Source of the DNA: Sutcliffiella horikoshii
Lineage (GTDB): Bacteria; Bacillota; Bacilli; Bacillales; Bacillaceae_I
Reading direction: 5' to 3'
Length of the DNA: 64,000 bases
Assembly: GCF_019931755.1 (NCBI RefSeq)
Contig: NZ_CP082918.1
Coordinates: 228,001 to 292,000 of the forward strand
The first letter of the stretch is position 1; each line of letters starts with the position of its first letter. Shown one piece after another: positions 35,322-44,123 of this stretch. Made by a program: the position numbers and the translations under genes. The notes beneath the pieces are model-generated. The model saw only the letters and a list, made by a program, of their open reading frames with translations. It did not search any database and was not told where the DNA came from.

Positions 35322-36332
35322 TTACACGCCGGCAAACTGCTGGCTTTCTGTTTCAAATGCATTTTCCTCGATCTCAAAACCAAGGTCTTTGATCATTTGG
35401 TGATCTTGGTTAGATGCTTGACCGCTAGTGGTCAAATAGTCACCGACAAAGATAGAATTTGCCATGTAAAGCCCCATGCTTTGAAGCGTGCGAAGATTGT
35501 ATTCGCGGCCACCGGAAATCCTGATTTCTTTTGTTGGATTCACAAAGCGGAACATGGCAAGGATCTTCAAGCATTTTAATGGAGTCAAATCATCCATGCC
35601 GGCAAGTTTTGTTCCTTCTATTGGGTGCAGGAAATTGACGGGGATGGAGTCTGCATCTAATTCTTTTAACGAAAAGGCCATTTCTACGATATCCTCCAGC
35701 GTTTCACCCATTCCGCAAATCACACCAGAACAAGGGGAGATTCCTGCACTTTTCAGTGTTTCGAGTGTGCGGATGCGATCTTCGTAATCATGTGTCGTGG
35801 TAATCTCGCTGTGATGTCCTTTGCTTGTATTGATATTATGGTTAAAGCGGTCCACGCCCGCTTCCTTCAAGAGTTTCGCTTGTGCATCGTTTACTAGCCC
35901 CAGACAGGCGCAGATTTTCATAGTATCTACTTCTTTTTTGATATCTTGAACAGCCTGCACCACTGTGTCCACGTCTCGATTTGTCGGCTTACGCCCGCTC
36001 ATGACGATACAGTAGGTGCCGATTTTATTTTTCTTCGCTTCTTTGGCTCCGTCGACGATGATTTTTTTGCTGACAAGCGGATAGCTGTCAATTTCGGTGT
36101 CGGCTTTCATGGACTGAGAGCAGTAGCCGCAATCTTCTGGGCACAAGCCGCTCTTTGCGTTAATGATCAGGTTCAGTTTTACTTTTTTTCCGTAATAGTG
36201 TTTGCGGATATGAAAGGCTGCTTGAATAAGTTCTAATACATTGTCGTCGTCTTCGTTTAAAATTAGTAAGGCTTCTTCTGGTGTAATGTGATAGCCCTCT
36301 ACCACTTTTTCTGCTAGCTGTTTCCAAGCCAA
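35322..36332 (-). CDS. bioB: Biotin synthase
   Basis: A 336-residue radical-SAM enzyme that inserts sulfur into dethiobiotin. The iron-sulfur motif CPEDCGYC (near 66) binds the [4Fe-4S] cluster, and the conserved ISGGREYNLR and NSIFVGDYLTT of BioB are present. Translation is assigned to TTG 36332, with GGAGTG about eight bases upstream; the frame stays open 22 codons further into a repeat element. No other biotin gene is adjacent, so it stands apart from any bio operon. An inverted repeat of BirA type lies 170 bp upstream, making biotin control likely. Confidence 0.93.
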   Translation of the reverse strand: MAWKQLAEKVVEGYHITPEEALLILNEDDDNVLELIQAAFHIRKHYYGKKVKLNLIINAKSGLCPEDCGYCSQSMKADTEIDSYPLVSKKIIVDGAKEAKKNKIGTYCIVMSGRKPTNRDVDTVVQAVQDIKKEVDTMKICACLGLVNDAQAKLLKEAGVDRFNHNINTSKGHHSEITTTHDYEDRIRTLETLKSAGISPCSGVICGMGETLEDIVEMAFSLKELDADSIPVNFLHPIEGTKLAGMDDLTPLKCLKILAMFRFVNPTKEIRISGGREYNLRTLQSMGLYMANSIFVGDYLTTSGQASNQDHQMIKDLGFEIEENAFETESQQFAGV

Positions 36333-36363
36333 AGTAATCACTCCTATTGAGTTTTTGCATGAA

Positions 36364-36489
36364 CTGTTGATTTCCGTTCTAGGCGCTTCGCTTTCCACGG
36401 GCGGTCCGGGAGCCTCCTCACTTCGTTGCGGGGTCTCCCCTGTCCCTTCCTCCCGTAGGAGTCTGCGCGCCTTCCACTACAATCAACAA
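36364..36489 (-). repeat. Palindromic intergenic repeat, copy 3, within the bioB leader
   Basis: In minus orientation it begins TGTTGATTGTAGTGGAAGGC and ends CGGAAATCAACAG, with the shared GACTCCTACGGG, GAGACCCC, GAGGAGGCTC and GGAAAGCGAAGCG blocks. It lies between the BirA-type site and the bioB start, so it is probably transcribed as part of the bioB leader. Confidence 0.8.
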
Positions 36490-36500
36490 TGTTACTGTAT

Positions 36501-36535
36501 ATATGTAAACTTAATTACATTAAAAGTTTACATAT
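36501..36535. promoter_or_regulatory. BirA-type operator between bioB and helD
   Basis: ATATGTAAACTT (36501-36512) and AAGTTTACATAT (36524-36535) form a perfect 12-bp inverted repeat around an 11-bp spacer. Written as TGTAAAC-N15-GTTTACA it fits the known layout of BirA operators in Firmicutes (TGTWAAC ... GTTWACA). BirA represses biotin genes when biotin is sufficient. Its effect on the divergent helD promoter 45 bp away is not known. Confidence 0.75.
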
Positions 36536-36579
36536 AAAAGTGGCAGCTGACAAGGAAAAGCAGTAAATCTGATGGAAAA

Positions 36580-36608
36580 TTGCAAATTGTTTTGTAAGCG
36601 GTTATAAT
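36580..36608 (+). promoter_or_regulatory. SigA promoter of helD
   Basis: TTGCAA (36580-36585), exactly 17 bp, TATAAT (36603-36608). Confidence 0.8.
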
Positions 36609-36674
36609 TATTTTTCCGGCAAAAAAGAACAGAAAACCGTTGCGTACTTTGAAAAGGTTCCTTAAGGGATAGTT

Positions 36675-36711
36675 ACCATGAATGGAGAAAAACTCTAGTT
36701 CATGGTTTTTT
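36675..36711 (+). terminator. Terminator/attenuator in the helD leader
   Basis: ACCATGAA pairs with TTCATGGT, enclosing a GGAG/CTC inner pairing, followed by six T. It lies about 60 bases after the expected transcription start and 35 bases before the helD start, so it would end most transcripts unless relieved. Confidence 0.7.
36678..36698 (+). CDS. Possible leader peptide MNGEKL in the helD attenuator
   Basis: ATG-AAT-GGA-GAA-AAA-CTC-TAG is embedded in the terminator hairpin, with AAGGGA eight bases upstream. Ribosomes on it would block the hairpin. Short leader ORFs of this kind are known in attenuators of antibiotic-response genes; whether this one is translated is unknown. Confidence 0.35.
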   Translation: MNGEKL

Positions 36712-36745
36712 GCGTCCCTACAAAAACCTCGGGAGTGTGAAGAGT

Positions 36746-39061
36746 TTGGCAGAAATGAAGAAAAGACACCCTGATTTTGATCAGGAAGTGGAACGGCTTA
36801 TCTTTACCAAAAAGTATATGGACATTGTCATCAAAGCAACAGAGTTGGATGAGGAATCCTTTAAATCTAGCTTTAAAGAAGCACTTGATGGCATCGATTT
36901 TAAAGACAGTAGTTTAAGTTATTTGAACATGCTCACCAATGCGAACATGCTCCAGCGAACGACAGAAGAGATCCGCAGCCTCAAGAAAATCTACCACAAG
37001 CCCTACTTTGCCAGAATTGACTACAAGCGGGCCGGCAAGGAAGAAGAGGAGGTCCTTTATTTTGGAAAGGCCTCATTATTTGACCGAGAAACCCAAGATC
37101 CAATTATTGTCGATTGGCGTTCCCCGATAGCCAATCTTTACTATGATGGCAGGCTTGGTGAAGTGGAGTACGAGGCAGAAGGCGAAACGTATGACGGCTA
37201 TCTGTCCCTGAAACGTCAATATATTATGGAAGATGGCGAACTCCAAGACATAAGGGATGTTGATTTGACGACGACGGACGAGCTGTTACAAGAATCGCTA
37301 TCCGGCAGTTCCAGCAACCGTCTGACTGATATCGTTTCAACCATTCAAGAAGAGCAGAACCGAATCATCCGCGCCGACTTAAATAAACCGATTATTGTTC
37401 AAGGAGCGGCGGGAAGCGGAAAGACGACCATTGCTCTTCACAGGATTTCTTATTTTATCTATACCTACCAGGATCAATTCCGACCGGAACAACTGATGAT
37501 CCTCGCACCGAACAATCTATTCATCGATTATATTTCTGAAGTTCTTCCGGAACTTGGGGTGGACAGGATCTTACAGACGACTTTTATTGATTTTGTCTTA
37601 AGCTGCATCGGCAAAAAGGTGAAATTACGACCTCCGTCCGAAAAGTTGATGGGCTTCATTAACCACGTATATGAAGATCCTGAAATGATCCAATGGCTCG
37701 CAAGTTTCAAAGGTTCGTTAGAATTTAAGGACATCATGGACCGCTATTTATCTGACATCTTAGAAACACTCATTCCAACAGAGGATTTCTACCTGACTTC
37801 TAAATTCAAACTCTACACCGCTGAAAAAATGGAAAACTTGATTCGCAACGAATATACCTACCTCCCGTATTATCGCCGAATGGAAAAGGTGAAAAGTGTT
37901 CTCCAAAACTATGTACGTACAGAGAAAAAAGTACTCTTGCATAAAGTAGAGAGGTTTTACGACCAGAAGCTCGACAAGGCATTGTTCAATATGAACCTTG
38001 ATCCTGCAAAACGGAAAAGCTATGTGACAAAAGCAATGGATAAAAAAGATGCCATGACAGAAGAAATAAAAAGGGAATCCAGAACAGCTGTTAACGCCTT
38101 TATCCGTAAGCTTCCTAAACACACACTTTTTCACTATTTTAAAGAGCTGGTAACAGACCGGACTACCTTTGCGAAGTATGCAAGTGATTATTTGGATGAC
38201 TATCAGATTAAGTACTTTGTCGACTATCAAGTGAAATTACATAGACAAAAGCAGTATGAGCTAGAAGACTTGGCAGGGCTACTCTATTTGCAACACCATT
38301 TATATGGGATCGATAAAGATTTGCGTGCTCGAAATGTGGTCATTGATGAAGCGCAGGATTACAGTTATTTTCAGCTTGCGGCTTTGAAAAGTGCGTTGGA
38401 AACAGATATGTTCACCATTGTGGGAGACTTGGCGCAAGGGATCCATTCTTATCGCGGTATTCAGGATTGGAACAAGGTGAAGGAAGCAATTTTCCCAAGG
38501 GCTGCCTACACCACTTTGCAAAAAAGTTATCGTACAACAGTGGAAATCATGGAAACGGCCAATGACATGTTGAAGCTATTGCCGTTCGAACTTCCAAAAG
38601 TGGAGCCGGTGGTGAGGCATGGTGCGAAACCAATTTTTCATAAATGGTCTACATCTGGTGGTGTAGCTGAAATGGCGGGCACATTAGCGGCCGAAATAGA
38701 GACGTTATATAAAGACGGTCGAAAAACAATCGCAGTGATTGGCAAAACCGAGAAGGAATGTAAGAAAATAGAGGGGTTGCTTCGCAAGTATACAGACTTA
38801 AAGGTTCAATTGCTCTTGGAAAATGAAGAGATCAACCAGGAAGATGTCGTTATCGTCCATGCCCAGTTGGCAAAGGGGCTGGAGTTTGACGCTGTGCTGT
38901 TGTGCACGCTTGATGAGGTTTTCACAGAAACTGAAATTGACGTAAAGCTGTTATACGTGGCGATGACAAGGCCCCTGCATCATTTAAGCTTTTACGGAAA
39001 TCACGAAGGAGACTTTTTGCTCGGGCATGTATCGGATGGGAAGGTTTTAATAGAAGAATAA
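36746..39061 (+). CDS. helD: HelD-family RNA polymerase recycling ATPase (UvrD-like)
   Basis: A 771-residue superfamily-1 helicase-like protein. The N-terminal arm (about 1-110) is charged and helical, then the motor has QGAAGSGKTTIALHRISY near 219, ARNVVIDEAQDYSYFQ near 530, GDLAQGIHSYRG, and YVAMTRPLHHL near the end. This fits HelD, which binds RNA polymerase and frees stalled or inactive complexes using ATP. TTG at 36746 is chosen with GGGAG ten bases upstream; a TTG at 36710 would lie in the terminator T-run. The upstream attenuator suggests conditional expression. A terminator follows. Confidence 0.85.
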   Translation: MAEMKKRHPDFDQEVERLIFTKKYMDIVIKATELDEESFKSSFKEALDGIDFKDSSLSYLNMLTNANMLQRTTEEIRSLKKIYHKPYFARIDYKRAGKEEEEVLYFGKASLFDRETQDPIIVDWRSPIANLYYDGRLGEVEYEAEGETYDGYLSLKRQYIMEDGELQDIRDVDLTTTDELLQESLSGSSSNRLTDIVSTIQEEQNRIIRADLNKPIIVQGAAGSGKTTIALHRISYFIYTYQDQFRPEQLMILAPNNLFIDYISEVLPELGVDRILQTTFIDFVLSCIGKKVKLRPPSEKLMGFINHVYEDPEMIQWLASFKGSLEFKDIMDRYLSDILETLIPTEDFYLTSKFKLYTAEKMENLIRNEYTYLPYYRRMEKVKSVLQNYVRTEKKVLLHKVERFYDQKLDKALFNMNLDPAKRKSYVTKAMDKKDAMTEEIKRESRTAVNAFIRKLPKHTLFHYFKELVTDRTTFAKYASDYLDDYQIKYFVDYQVKLHRQKQYELEDLAGLLYLQHHLYGIDKDLRARNVVIDEAQDYSYFQLAALKSALETDMFTIVGDLAQGIHSYRGIQDWNKVKEAIFPRAAYTTLQKSYRTTVEIMETANDMLKLLPFELPKVEPVVRHGAKPIFHKWSTSGGVAEMAGTLAAEIETLYKDGRKTIAVIGKTEKECKKIEGLLRKYTDLKVQLLLENEEINQEDVVIVHAQLAKGLEFDAVLLCTLDEVFTETEIDVKLLYVAMTRPLHHLSFYGNHEGDFLLGHVSDGKVLIEE

Positions 39062-39072
39062 AAGAGATGTGA

Positions 39073-39107
39073 CAGAGCCTTTTTAGTTAGAGGCTCTGTT
39101 TTTATTT
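39073..39107 (+). terminator. Rho-independent terminator after helD
   Basis: ACAGAGCCT pairs with AGGCTCTGT (one bulge), followed by TTTTATTT. Confidence 0.8.
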
Positions 39108-39128
39108 AAGATAAGAAAGCTTATAATC

Positions 39129-39260
39129 CGGTTGATTTCCGTTCCAGGCGCTTCGCTTGCCTGCGGGCGGTCCGGAAGCCTCCTCGGGCATTCGCCCTGT
39201 GGGGTCTTCCCTGTCCCTTCCTCCCGCGGGCGTCTGCGCGCCTTCCACTCCAATCAACTA
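39129..39260 (-). repeat. Palindromic intergenic repeat, copy 4
   Basis: In minus orientation it begins TAGTTGATTGGAGTGGAAGG and ends CGGAAATCAACCGG, with the same ordered blocks as the other copies. It lies downstream of helD. Confidence 0.8.
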
Positions 39261-39346
39261 GGTGACTTCATTCACTGAAGTGTTTAAAAAATTGCATATA
39301 ACCAAGTTATCTGAAAAAGCATTTCCGATTCGTCCTAGTAGTTTCT

Positions 39347-39478
39347 AGCTGTGGATTGGAGCAAATGGGTGTAGACTCCAGCGGGGGAGTAACGGTAGGT
39401 TGAGACCCCTGAAGCGTTGTGAGGAGGCTCAAGGCACCGTCCCGCGGAAAGCGAAGACATTAGTGGAAAGGAACAGCG
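39347..39478 (+). repeat. Palindromic intergenic repeat, copy 5
   Basis: It begins AGCTGTGGATTGGAGC and ends GGAAAGGAACAGC. It is 86 bp from copy 4 and in the opposite orientation, so the helD to TVP38 interval (39062-39505) is almost filled by two inverted copies. No gene is seen in that interval. Confidence 0.8.
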
Positions 39479-39505
39479 GCAGTTAACCAACATCTTTTGT
39501 AGCTG

Positions 39506-40057
39506 TTACTTCTTCAATCGCCCGCGTAACACCAAGACAACAACCCCAAGGGCAACCAAAGCCAAGATTACCTTTCCTGCCGTATTCCACTGCAGTACCT
39601 GATACACCGAGAATGCTTCTAACATCAAAGCCGGGACTTTCCCGACCGTACTTGCAACTGCAAACCCGACCAAGCTTATTTTACTTGTGGCCCCTGCCAA
39701 TGTAACAAGTCCAGATGGCGCAAATGGGAATAGTCGTAAAGCAAGAACTAATAAAAATGCTTCCCTGCCACCTGTTTCCTGTAATTTCACCAGCCATTTA
39801 TTTTTCATCAACGCATCCGGAGCGAACTTCTTAATGCCTTTTCGATACAACCAAAAGCTGACGACTGCTCCAATCGATTCCCCTAAAAAAGAAATCAACG
39901 TTCCCCACCAGAAGCCAAAGAATGCCAGGTTGGCAGCGGTTAGGAACACACTCGGCATAAAAGCGAGTATGCTTATGATGGTATTGAAAAGAATACTAAG
40001 AAGAATCGCAAATGGCCCGACTGCTGCAAACCATTCTAGAACTTGATCTTTCCACAT
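39506..40057 (-). CDS. TVP38/TMEM64 (VTT-domain) family membrane protein
   Basis: A 183-residue integral membrane protein with about five hydrophobic segments. The VTT/SNARE-associated core is visible as FMPSVFLTAANLAFFG, WWGTLISFLGESIGAVVSFW and LALRLFPFAPSGLVTLAGAT, which contains the conserved R...P..P..G of the family. Related proteins are linked to lipid scrambling or undecaprenyl-phosphate flipping, but the function of this one is not known. AGAGG lies about ten bases before the ATG. Divergent from the copper operon. Confidence 0.8.
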   Translation of the reverse strand: MWKDQVLEWFAAVGPFAILLSILFNTIISILAFMPSVFLTAANLAFFGFWWGTLISFLGESIGAVVSFWLYRKGIKKFAPDALMKNKWLVKLQETGGREAFLLVLALRLFPFAPSGLVTLAGATSKISLVGFAVASTVGKVPALMLEAFSVYQVLQWNTAGKVILALVALGVVVLVLRGRLKK

Positions 40058-40109
40058 GGGTATTTTACCTCTTTCACAGTTATTGTAAAATTATAAATCT
40101 ATTCTCTTT

Positions 40110-40130
40110 ACATACCGTATAGGGGTATGT
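40110..40130 (+). promoter_or_regulatory. CsoR operator upstream of csoR-copZ
   Basis: ACATACCGTATAGGGGTATGT is a pseudo-palindrome with the GTATAGGGGTAT core of CsoR sites. It lies 31 bp before the csoR ATG and overlaps a likely TTTACA -35 at 40107-40112. CsoR leaves the DNA on binding Cu(I). Confidence 0.75.
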
Positions 40131-40160
40131 TACTTTATAAGGGATAGGAGGTCAAGAACG

Positions 40161-40496
40161 ATGGAAAACCTTCCAGTTGAAATAGTAAATGAAGAGTGTT
40201 GCCATACAGACAAAGGTGAACGGAAAAGTCACCATTCTGAAGAGCAAAAGAAGGCGTTGATATCGCGTTTGAACCGGATCGAGGGTCAGGTGCGAGGGGT
40301 TAAACGCTTGATTGAAGAGGACACCTATTGTGATGATGTGCTCACTCAAATCTCAGCAGTACAGTCTGCTCTAAACGGCCTTGGAAAAATGCTTTTAGAG
40401 GGACATATGAAATCCTGTATCGTGGAAAGAATTCAAGATGGTGATACAGAAGTGATAGATGAACTGTTAGTAACAGTTAAAAGACTGATGAAATAA
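40161..40496 (+). CDS. csoR: Copper-sensing repressor CsoR
   Basis: A 111-residue all-helical repressor of the CsoR/RcnR family. The Cu(I) ligands Cys, His, Cys are present in TYCDDVLTQ and LEGHMKSCIVE, in the C-x24-H-x3-C arrangement. The basic helix SRLNRIEGQVRGVKRLIEED contacts DNA. An N-terminal tail with extra cysteines and histidines (EECCHTDKGERKSHH) is longer than in many members. It controls its own operon and, by the second operator near 40.78 kb, copA. Confidence 0.92.
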   Translation: MENLPVEIVNEECCHTDKGERKSHHSEEQKKALISRLNRIEGQVRGVKRLIEEDTYCDDVLTQISAVQSALNGLGKMLLEGHMKSCIVERIQDGDTEVIDELLVTVKRLMK

Positions 40497-40508
40497 GGGG
40501 AGATTAAT

Positions 40509-40715
40509 ATGGAACAAGTAACATTAAAGGTAAATGGTATGAGTTGCGGTCATTGTGTAAAGGCGGTTGAAGGAAGCGTTGGGGAACTTGAAGGTGTGAA
40601 TTCAGTTAAGGTGGATCTTGCATCCGGGACTGTAGCAGTAGAATACAAAAGCGAGCAAGTAACAGTGGATAAAATTAAGGAAACAATCGACGAAGAAGGT
40701 TATGAAGTAGCATAA
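40509..40715 (+). CDS. copZ: Copper chaperone CopZ
   Basis: A 68-residue ferredoxin-fold metallochaperone. The Cu(I) site is MSCGHC near 11-16 and the fold is complete to DEEGYEVA. It should hand copper to CopA. It begins 12 bp after csoR with GGGGAG upstream and is followed by a terminator, so csoR-copZ is probably one transcript with partial read-through to copA. Confidence 0.93.
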   Translation: MEQVTLKVNGMSCGHCVKAVEGSVGELEGVNSVKVDLASGTVAVEYKSEQVTVDKIKETIDEEGYEVA

Positions 40716-40731
40716 TCCATCTGGTCAGATA

Positions 40732-40764
40732 CGTGCTTTTCTTACGAGAACAGCACGTTTTATT
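40732..40764 (+). terminator. Terminator between copZ and copA
   Basis: ACGTGCT pairs with AGCACGT around a partly paired TTTCTTACGAGAAC loop (TTCT/AGAA), followed by TTTATTT. Confidence 0.7.
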
Positions 40765-40775
40765 TGGAAACTAAT

Positions 40776-40792
40776 ATACCCCCTGTGGGTAT
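40776..40792 (+). promoter_or_regulatory. Second CsoR operator, upstream of copA
   Basis: ATACCCCCTGTGGGTAT is a pseudo-palindrome with G/C-rich centre like the site before csoR. It lies just after the copZ terminator and 16 bp before the copA ATG, suggesting that copA has its own CsoR-controlled promoter. Confidence 0.7.
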
Positions 40793-40808
40793 GAAGGAGG
40801 TCAGCGTG

Positions 40809-43229
40809 ATGAGTGATCAAAAGAAAAAAGAAACCAGATTACAGATAACCGGTATGACGTGTGCGGCTTGCTCAACAAGGGTGGAAAGAGGGTTGAACAA
40901 AATGGCTGGAGTGGAAACGGCCAATGTGAACCTTGCCCTTGAAAACGCAGCTGTCACCTATGACCCGCAACAGGTATCTGAAAAAGAAATAGAGAAAAAA
41001 ATCCAGGATCTTGGCTATGATGTCGTGAAAGAAAAAGCAGAATTTCTGATTACCGGCATGACGTGTGCGGCTTGTTCGAGCCGGATTGAAAAGGTGCTCG
41101 GGAAAATGGAAGGCGTTAATTCAGCCAATGTGAATCTTGCCTTAGAAAGTGGAACAGTGGAATATAATCCTTCCAAGCTAAAGCCAGCGGACATCATTGC
41201 CCGCATTGAAAAAGCAGGCTATGGTGCTACGGAAAAAGTAGAGAAGAGCGAAAGTGCCGAGAACTTCCGTCAAAAGGAATTGGATAAGCAGCAAGGGAAG
41301 TTTGTTTTCTCGTTAATTCTGACAATCCCGCTGCTTTGGGCAATGGTGAGTCACTTTTCCTTTACCTCTTTTATCTATCTGCCTGATATGCTAATGAACC
41401 CGTGGGTACAGCTCGCACTTGCGACCCCTGTTCAATTTTTCATCGGCTGGCAATTCTACACGGGTGCATATAAAGCGCTGAAAAATAAAAGTGCGAACAT
41501 GGATGTATTGGTTGCACTCGGAACAACAGCGGCGTATGTTTACAGCTTGTATTTATCGATTGACTCAATCGGTTCAGATGCCCATATGGTCGAGCTTTAT
41601 TTTGAAACAAGTGCAGTTATTATCACCCTAATTATTTTAGGAAAGCTTTTTGAAGTGAGAGCGAAGGGACGTTCTTCCGAAGCGATCAAAAAATTGATGG
41701 GACTTCAGGCGAAAACAGCCCTTGTTTTACGTGACGGAAAAGAAATAGAGATTCCATTGGAAGAGGTACTTGTAGGAGATATCGTGTCTGTTAAGCCAGG
41801 GGAAAAAGTTCCTGTTGATGGCGAGATTGTGGAAGGGCAATCAGCGGTGGATGAGTCCATGCTGACAGGGGAGAGCATTCCAGTCGACAAAAAGACCGGG
41901 GATTCCGTCTATGGTTCTACGATTAATAAAAACGGATTCCTGAAAATGAAAGCAACAAAAGTAGGCAAAGAAACGGCCCTTGCTCAAATCATCCGGATTG
42001 TAGAGCAGGCGCAAGGCTCCAAAGCGCCAATTCAACGTCTTGCAGATAAAATTTCGGGCATCTTCGTTCCAATCGTGGTTGGAATTGCGATCCTGACTTT
42101 CTTAGTTTGGTATTTTATCGTCGATCCTGGAAACTTCGCGCAAGCACTGGTGAACTTGATTGCGGTTCTGGTCATTGCATGTCCATGTGCGCTTGGCCTT
42201 GCAACCCCAACTTCAATCATGGCGGGATCGGGCCGTGCAGCTGAACTTGGCATTCTTTTCAAAGGCGGCGAGCACTTGGAGCAGACCCACCGCATTACAA
42301 CTGTTGTGCTGGACAAAACAGGGACAGTGACAAATGGGGCACCTGTTTTAACAGATGTACAACTGGAGCCTGGTGAGGATGAAGCGACAATCCTTGCAAT
42401 GGTGGGAGCAGCGGAGAAACAATCTGAACACCCATTGGCGCAAGCGATTGTCGAAGGAATCCAAGCAAAGGGTATCGAGTTTGGCTCTGTGGGCTCATTT
42501 GAAGCGATACCCGGCTATGGTATTGAAGCGGTCGTAGGGGAAGACACAGTGGTGGTTGGTACACGTAAATTAATGAACAAGCACCATGTAGCTGTCGAAC
42601 ATGCAGAAGAAGCCGTCCGCGAGCTTGAAACGAACGGGAAAACGGCTATGCTCATTGCGGTAAACGGAGAGTACAAAGGCATTATCGCGGTCGCAGACAC
42701 AATCAAAGATACTTCAATACAAGCCGTTAAACGATTGAAGGATATGGGTCTGGAAGTAGTCATGATGACAGGTGACAACGAACGTACAGCCAAAGCAATT
42801 GCCCAACATGCCGGAATTGATCAGGTCATTGCCGAAGTGCTTCCGGAACAAAAAGCGGAAGAAGTCGCAAAGCTTCAAAAGCAAGGCAAGAAAGTGGCGA
42901 TGGTCGGCGATGGTATCAATGACGCTCCGGCCTTGGTAACAGCGGATATCGGAATGGCAATCGGAACCGGAACAGATGTCGCGATGGAAGCAGCAGACAT
43001 CACGTTAATGCGCGGTGACCTGAACAGCATTGCCGATGCCATTATCATGAGTAAGAAAACTATTACTAACATCAAACAAAATCTGTTCTGGGCATTTGCT
43101 TATAACTCCATGGGAATTCCAATTGCAGCGTTAGGCTTCTTGGCACCATGGGTAGCAGGAGCGGCGATGGCATTCAGTTCGGTATCGGTTGTATTGAATG
43201 CACTAAGATTGCAAAAAGTGAAACTCTAA
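40809..43229 (+). CDS. copA: Copper-exporting P-type ATPase CopA
   Basis: An 806-residue P1B-type ATPase that pumps Cu(I) out. Two N-terminal metal-binding domains carry GMTCAACST and GMTCAACSS. Then come eight membrane helices with the transport motif [10 protein letters not shown], the phosphorylation site DKTGTVTNG, the SEHPLAQ histidine-proline motif, MTGDNERTA and [19 protein letters not shown] at 40809 has AAGGAGG upstream; the frame runs 15 codons further but crosses the CsoR operator. A His-rich copper-locus protein follows 15 bp downstream. Confidence 0.95.
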   Translation: MSDQKKKETRLQITGMTCAACSTRVERGLNKMAGVETANVNLALENAAVTYDPQQVSEKEIEKKIQDLGYDVVKEKAEFLITGMTCAACSSRIEKVLGKMEGVNSANVNLALESGTVEYNPSKLKPADIIARIEKAGYGATEKVEKSESAENFRQKELDKQQGKFVFSLILTIPLLWAMVSHFSFTSFIYLPDMLMNPWVQLALATPVQFFIGWQFYTGAYKALKNKSANMDVLVALGTTAAYVYSLYLSIDSIGSDAHMVELYFETSAVIITLIILGKLFEVRAKGRSSEAIKKLMGLQAKTALVLRDGKEIEIPLEEVLVGDIVSVKPGEKVPVDGEIVEGQSAVDESMLTGESIPVDKKTGDSVYGSTINKNGFLKMKATKVGKETALAQIIRIVEQAQGSKAPIQRLADKISGIFVPIVVGIAILTFLVWYFIVDPGNFAQALVNLIAVLVIACPCALGLATPTSIMAGSGRAAELGILFKGGEHLEQTHRITTVVLDKTGTVTNGAPVLTDVQLEPGEDEATILAMVGAAEKQSEHPLAQAIVEGIQAKGIEFGSVGSFEAIPGYGIEAVVGEDTVVVGTRKLMNKHHVAVEHAEEAVRELETNGKTAMLIAVNGEYKGIIAVADTIKDTSIQAVKRLKDMGLEVVMMTGDNERTAKAIAQHAGIDQVIAEVLPEQKAEEVAKLQKQGKKVAMVGDGINDAPALVTADIGMAIGTGTDVAMEAADITLMRGDLNSIADAIIMSKKTITNIKQNLFWAFAYNSMGIPIAALGFLAPWVAGAAMAFSSVSVVLNALRLQKVKL

Positions 43230-43244
43230 TAAGGTGGGAACACG

Positions 43245-44108
43245 ATGAAAAAATGGATTGGATCTGCGCTTGTTTATCTGTTGTTGGTGGTCGGAGGCTA
43301 TACGGCGTATTCGTTTTATGCAGGTGATGAAGTATCTCAAGGTGATGAAGGCAGTCATGAGGAGCATGTGGGTGAAGAGGCGCACGGTGAGGAAGAAGAG
43401 CATGGCGAACATGAAGAAGAGGGCCATGACGGTGGGCACGGCGACCATGAAGGAGAATCCTCCTCTAGTGAAGTTCAAGCAGACGTGAAGCTGGATGGTG
43501 AGGAAATGACCATTACCTTGACAGACCTTGATGGCAACCCAATGGATGAACTGGAAGTAAGTCATGAGAAACTGATGCATCTAATTGTAATCAGTGAGGA
43601 TATAGAGGTATTCAAGCATTTACATCCAGAAAAGGTTTCTGATGGTGTTTTCACTGCAAATGCTGACCTGGAAGAAGGCATGTACCAGGCGTTTGTAGAT
43701 ATCAAGCCGAGTGAGCTGGAGTATGTAAATGAAGCCCATCCGGTGATGGTAGGGGAGCATGGTGGTCATGAAGATGAACATGTCCATTTAGAACCTGAAA
43801 CAGAATGGACGAAGGAACAAGGGGACTATTCCGTAACGCTAGATGTAAATAATTTTTCGGTAAAAGAAAACGTGGTCCTTTCTTTTGAAATAGATGGGGC
43901 AGAGCCTGAGGATTATCTTGGTGCCCTAGGACATGTGGTCGTGGTGGATGAAGGTCTGGATGAGTTTATCCATGTGCATCCTCGCGAAGGAGAGAAGCCT
44001 GTATTTGAGGCCCACTTTAGCAAGCCTGGCATGTATAAACTATGGGCAGAATTCAAATTGGACGGGAAAGTTTACGCCTTCCCTTATGTGTTGGAAATCA
44101 CAGAATAA
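43245..44108 (+). CDS. Membrane-anchored His/Glu-rich protein of the copper locus
   Basis: A 287-residue protein with an N-terminal anchor or signal helix (about 4-26), then a long His/Glu/Gly-rich stretch (about 34-75, many HEE, EEHGEH and GHGDHEG units) that looks like a metal sponge. Two similar beta-rich domains follow, each with a histidine pair motif: HLHPEK (near 126) and HVHPREG (near 244). A central GEHGGHEDEHVHLE joins them. It is 15 bp after copA, so it is probably co-expressed. External copper binding or buffering is an inference from composition and context. I do not recognise a named family with certainty; FixH/YtkA-like domains are possible. Confidence 0.72.
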   Translation: MKKWIGSALVYLLLVVGGYTAYSFYAGDEVSQGDEGSHEEHVGEEAHGEEEEHGEHEEEGHDGGHGDHEGESSSSEVQADVKLDGEEMTITLTDLDGNPMDELEVSHEKLMHLIVISEDIEVFKHLHPEKVSDGVFTANADLEEGMYQAFVDIKPSELEYVNEAHPVMVGEHGGHEDEHVHLEPETEWTKEQGDYSVTLDVNNFSVKENVVLSFEIDGAEPEDYLGALGHVVVVDEGLDEFIHVHPREGEKPVFEAHFSKPGMYKLWAEFKLDGKVYAFPYVLEITE

Positions 44109-44123
44109 AGGGGATTTGTTGCA

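Noticed and set aside
36710..36745. N-terminal extension of HelD from TTG 36710
   Set aside because: That codon lies in the T-run of the leader terminator and has no ribosome site.
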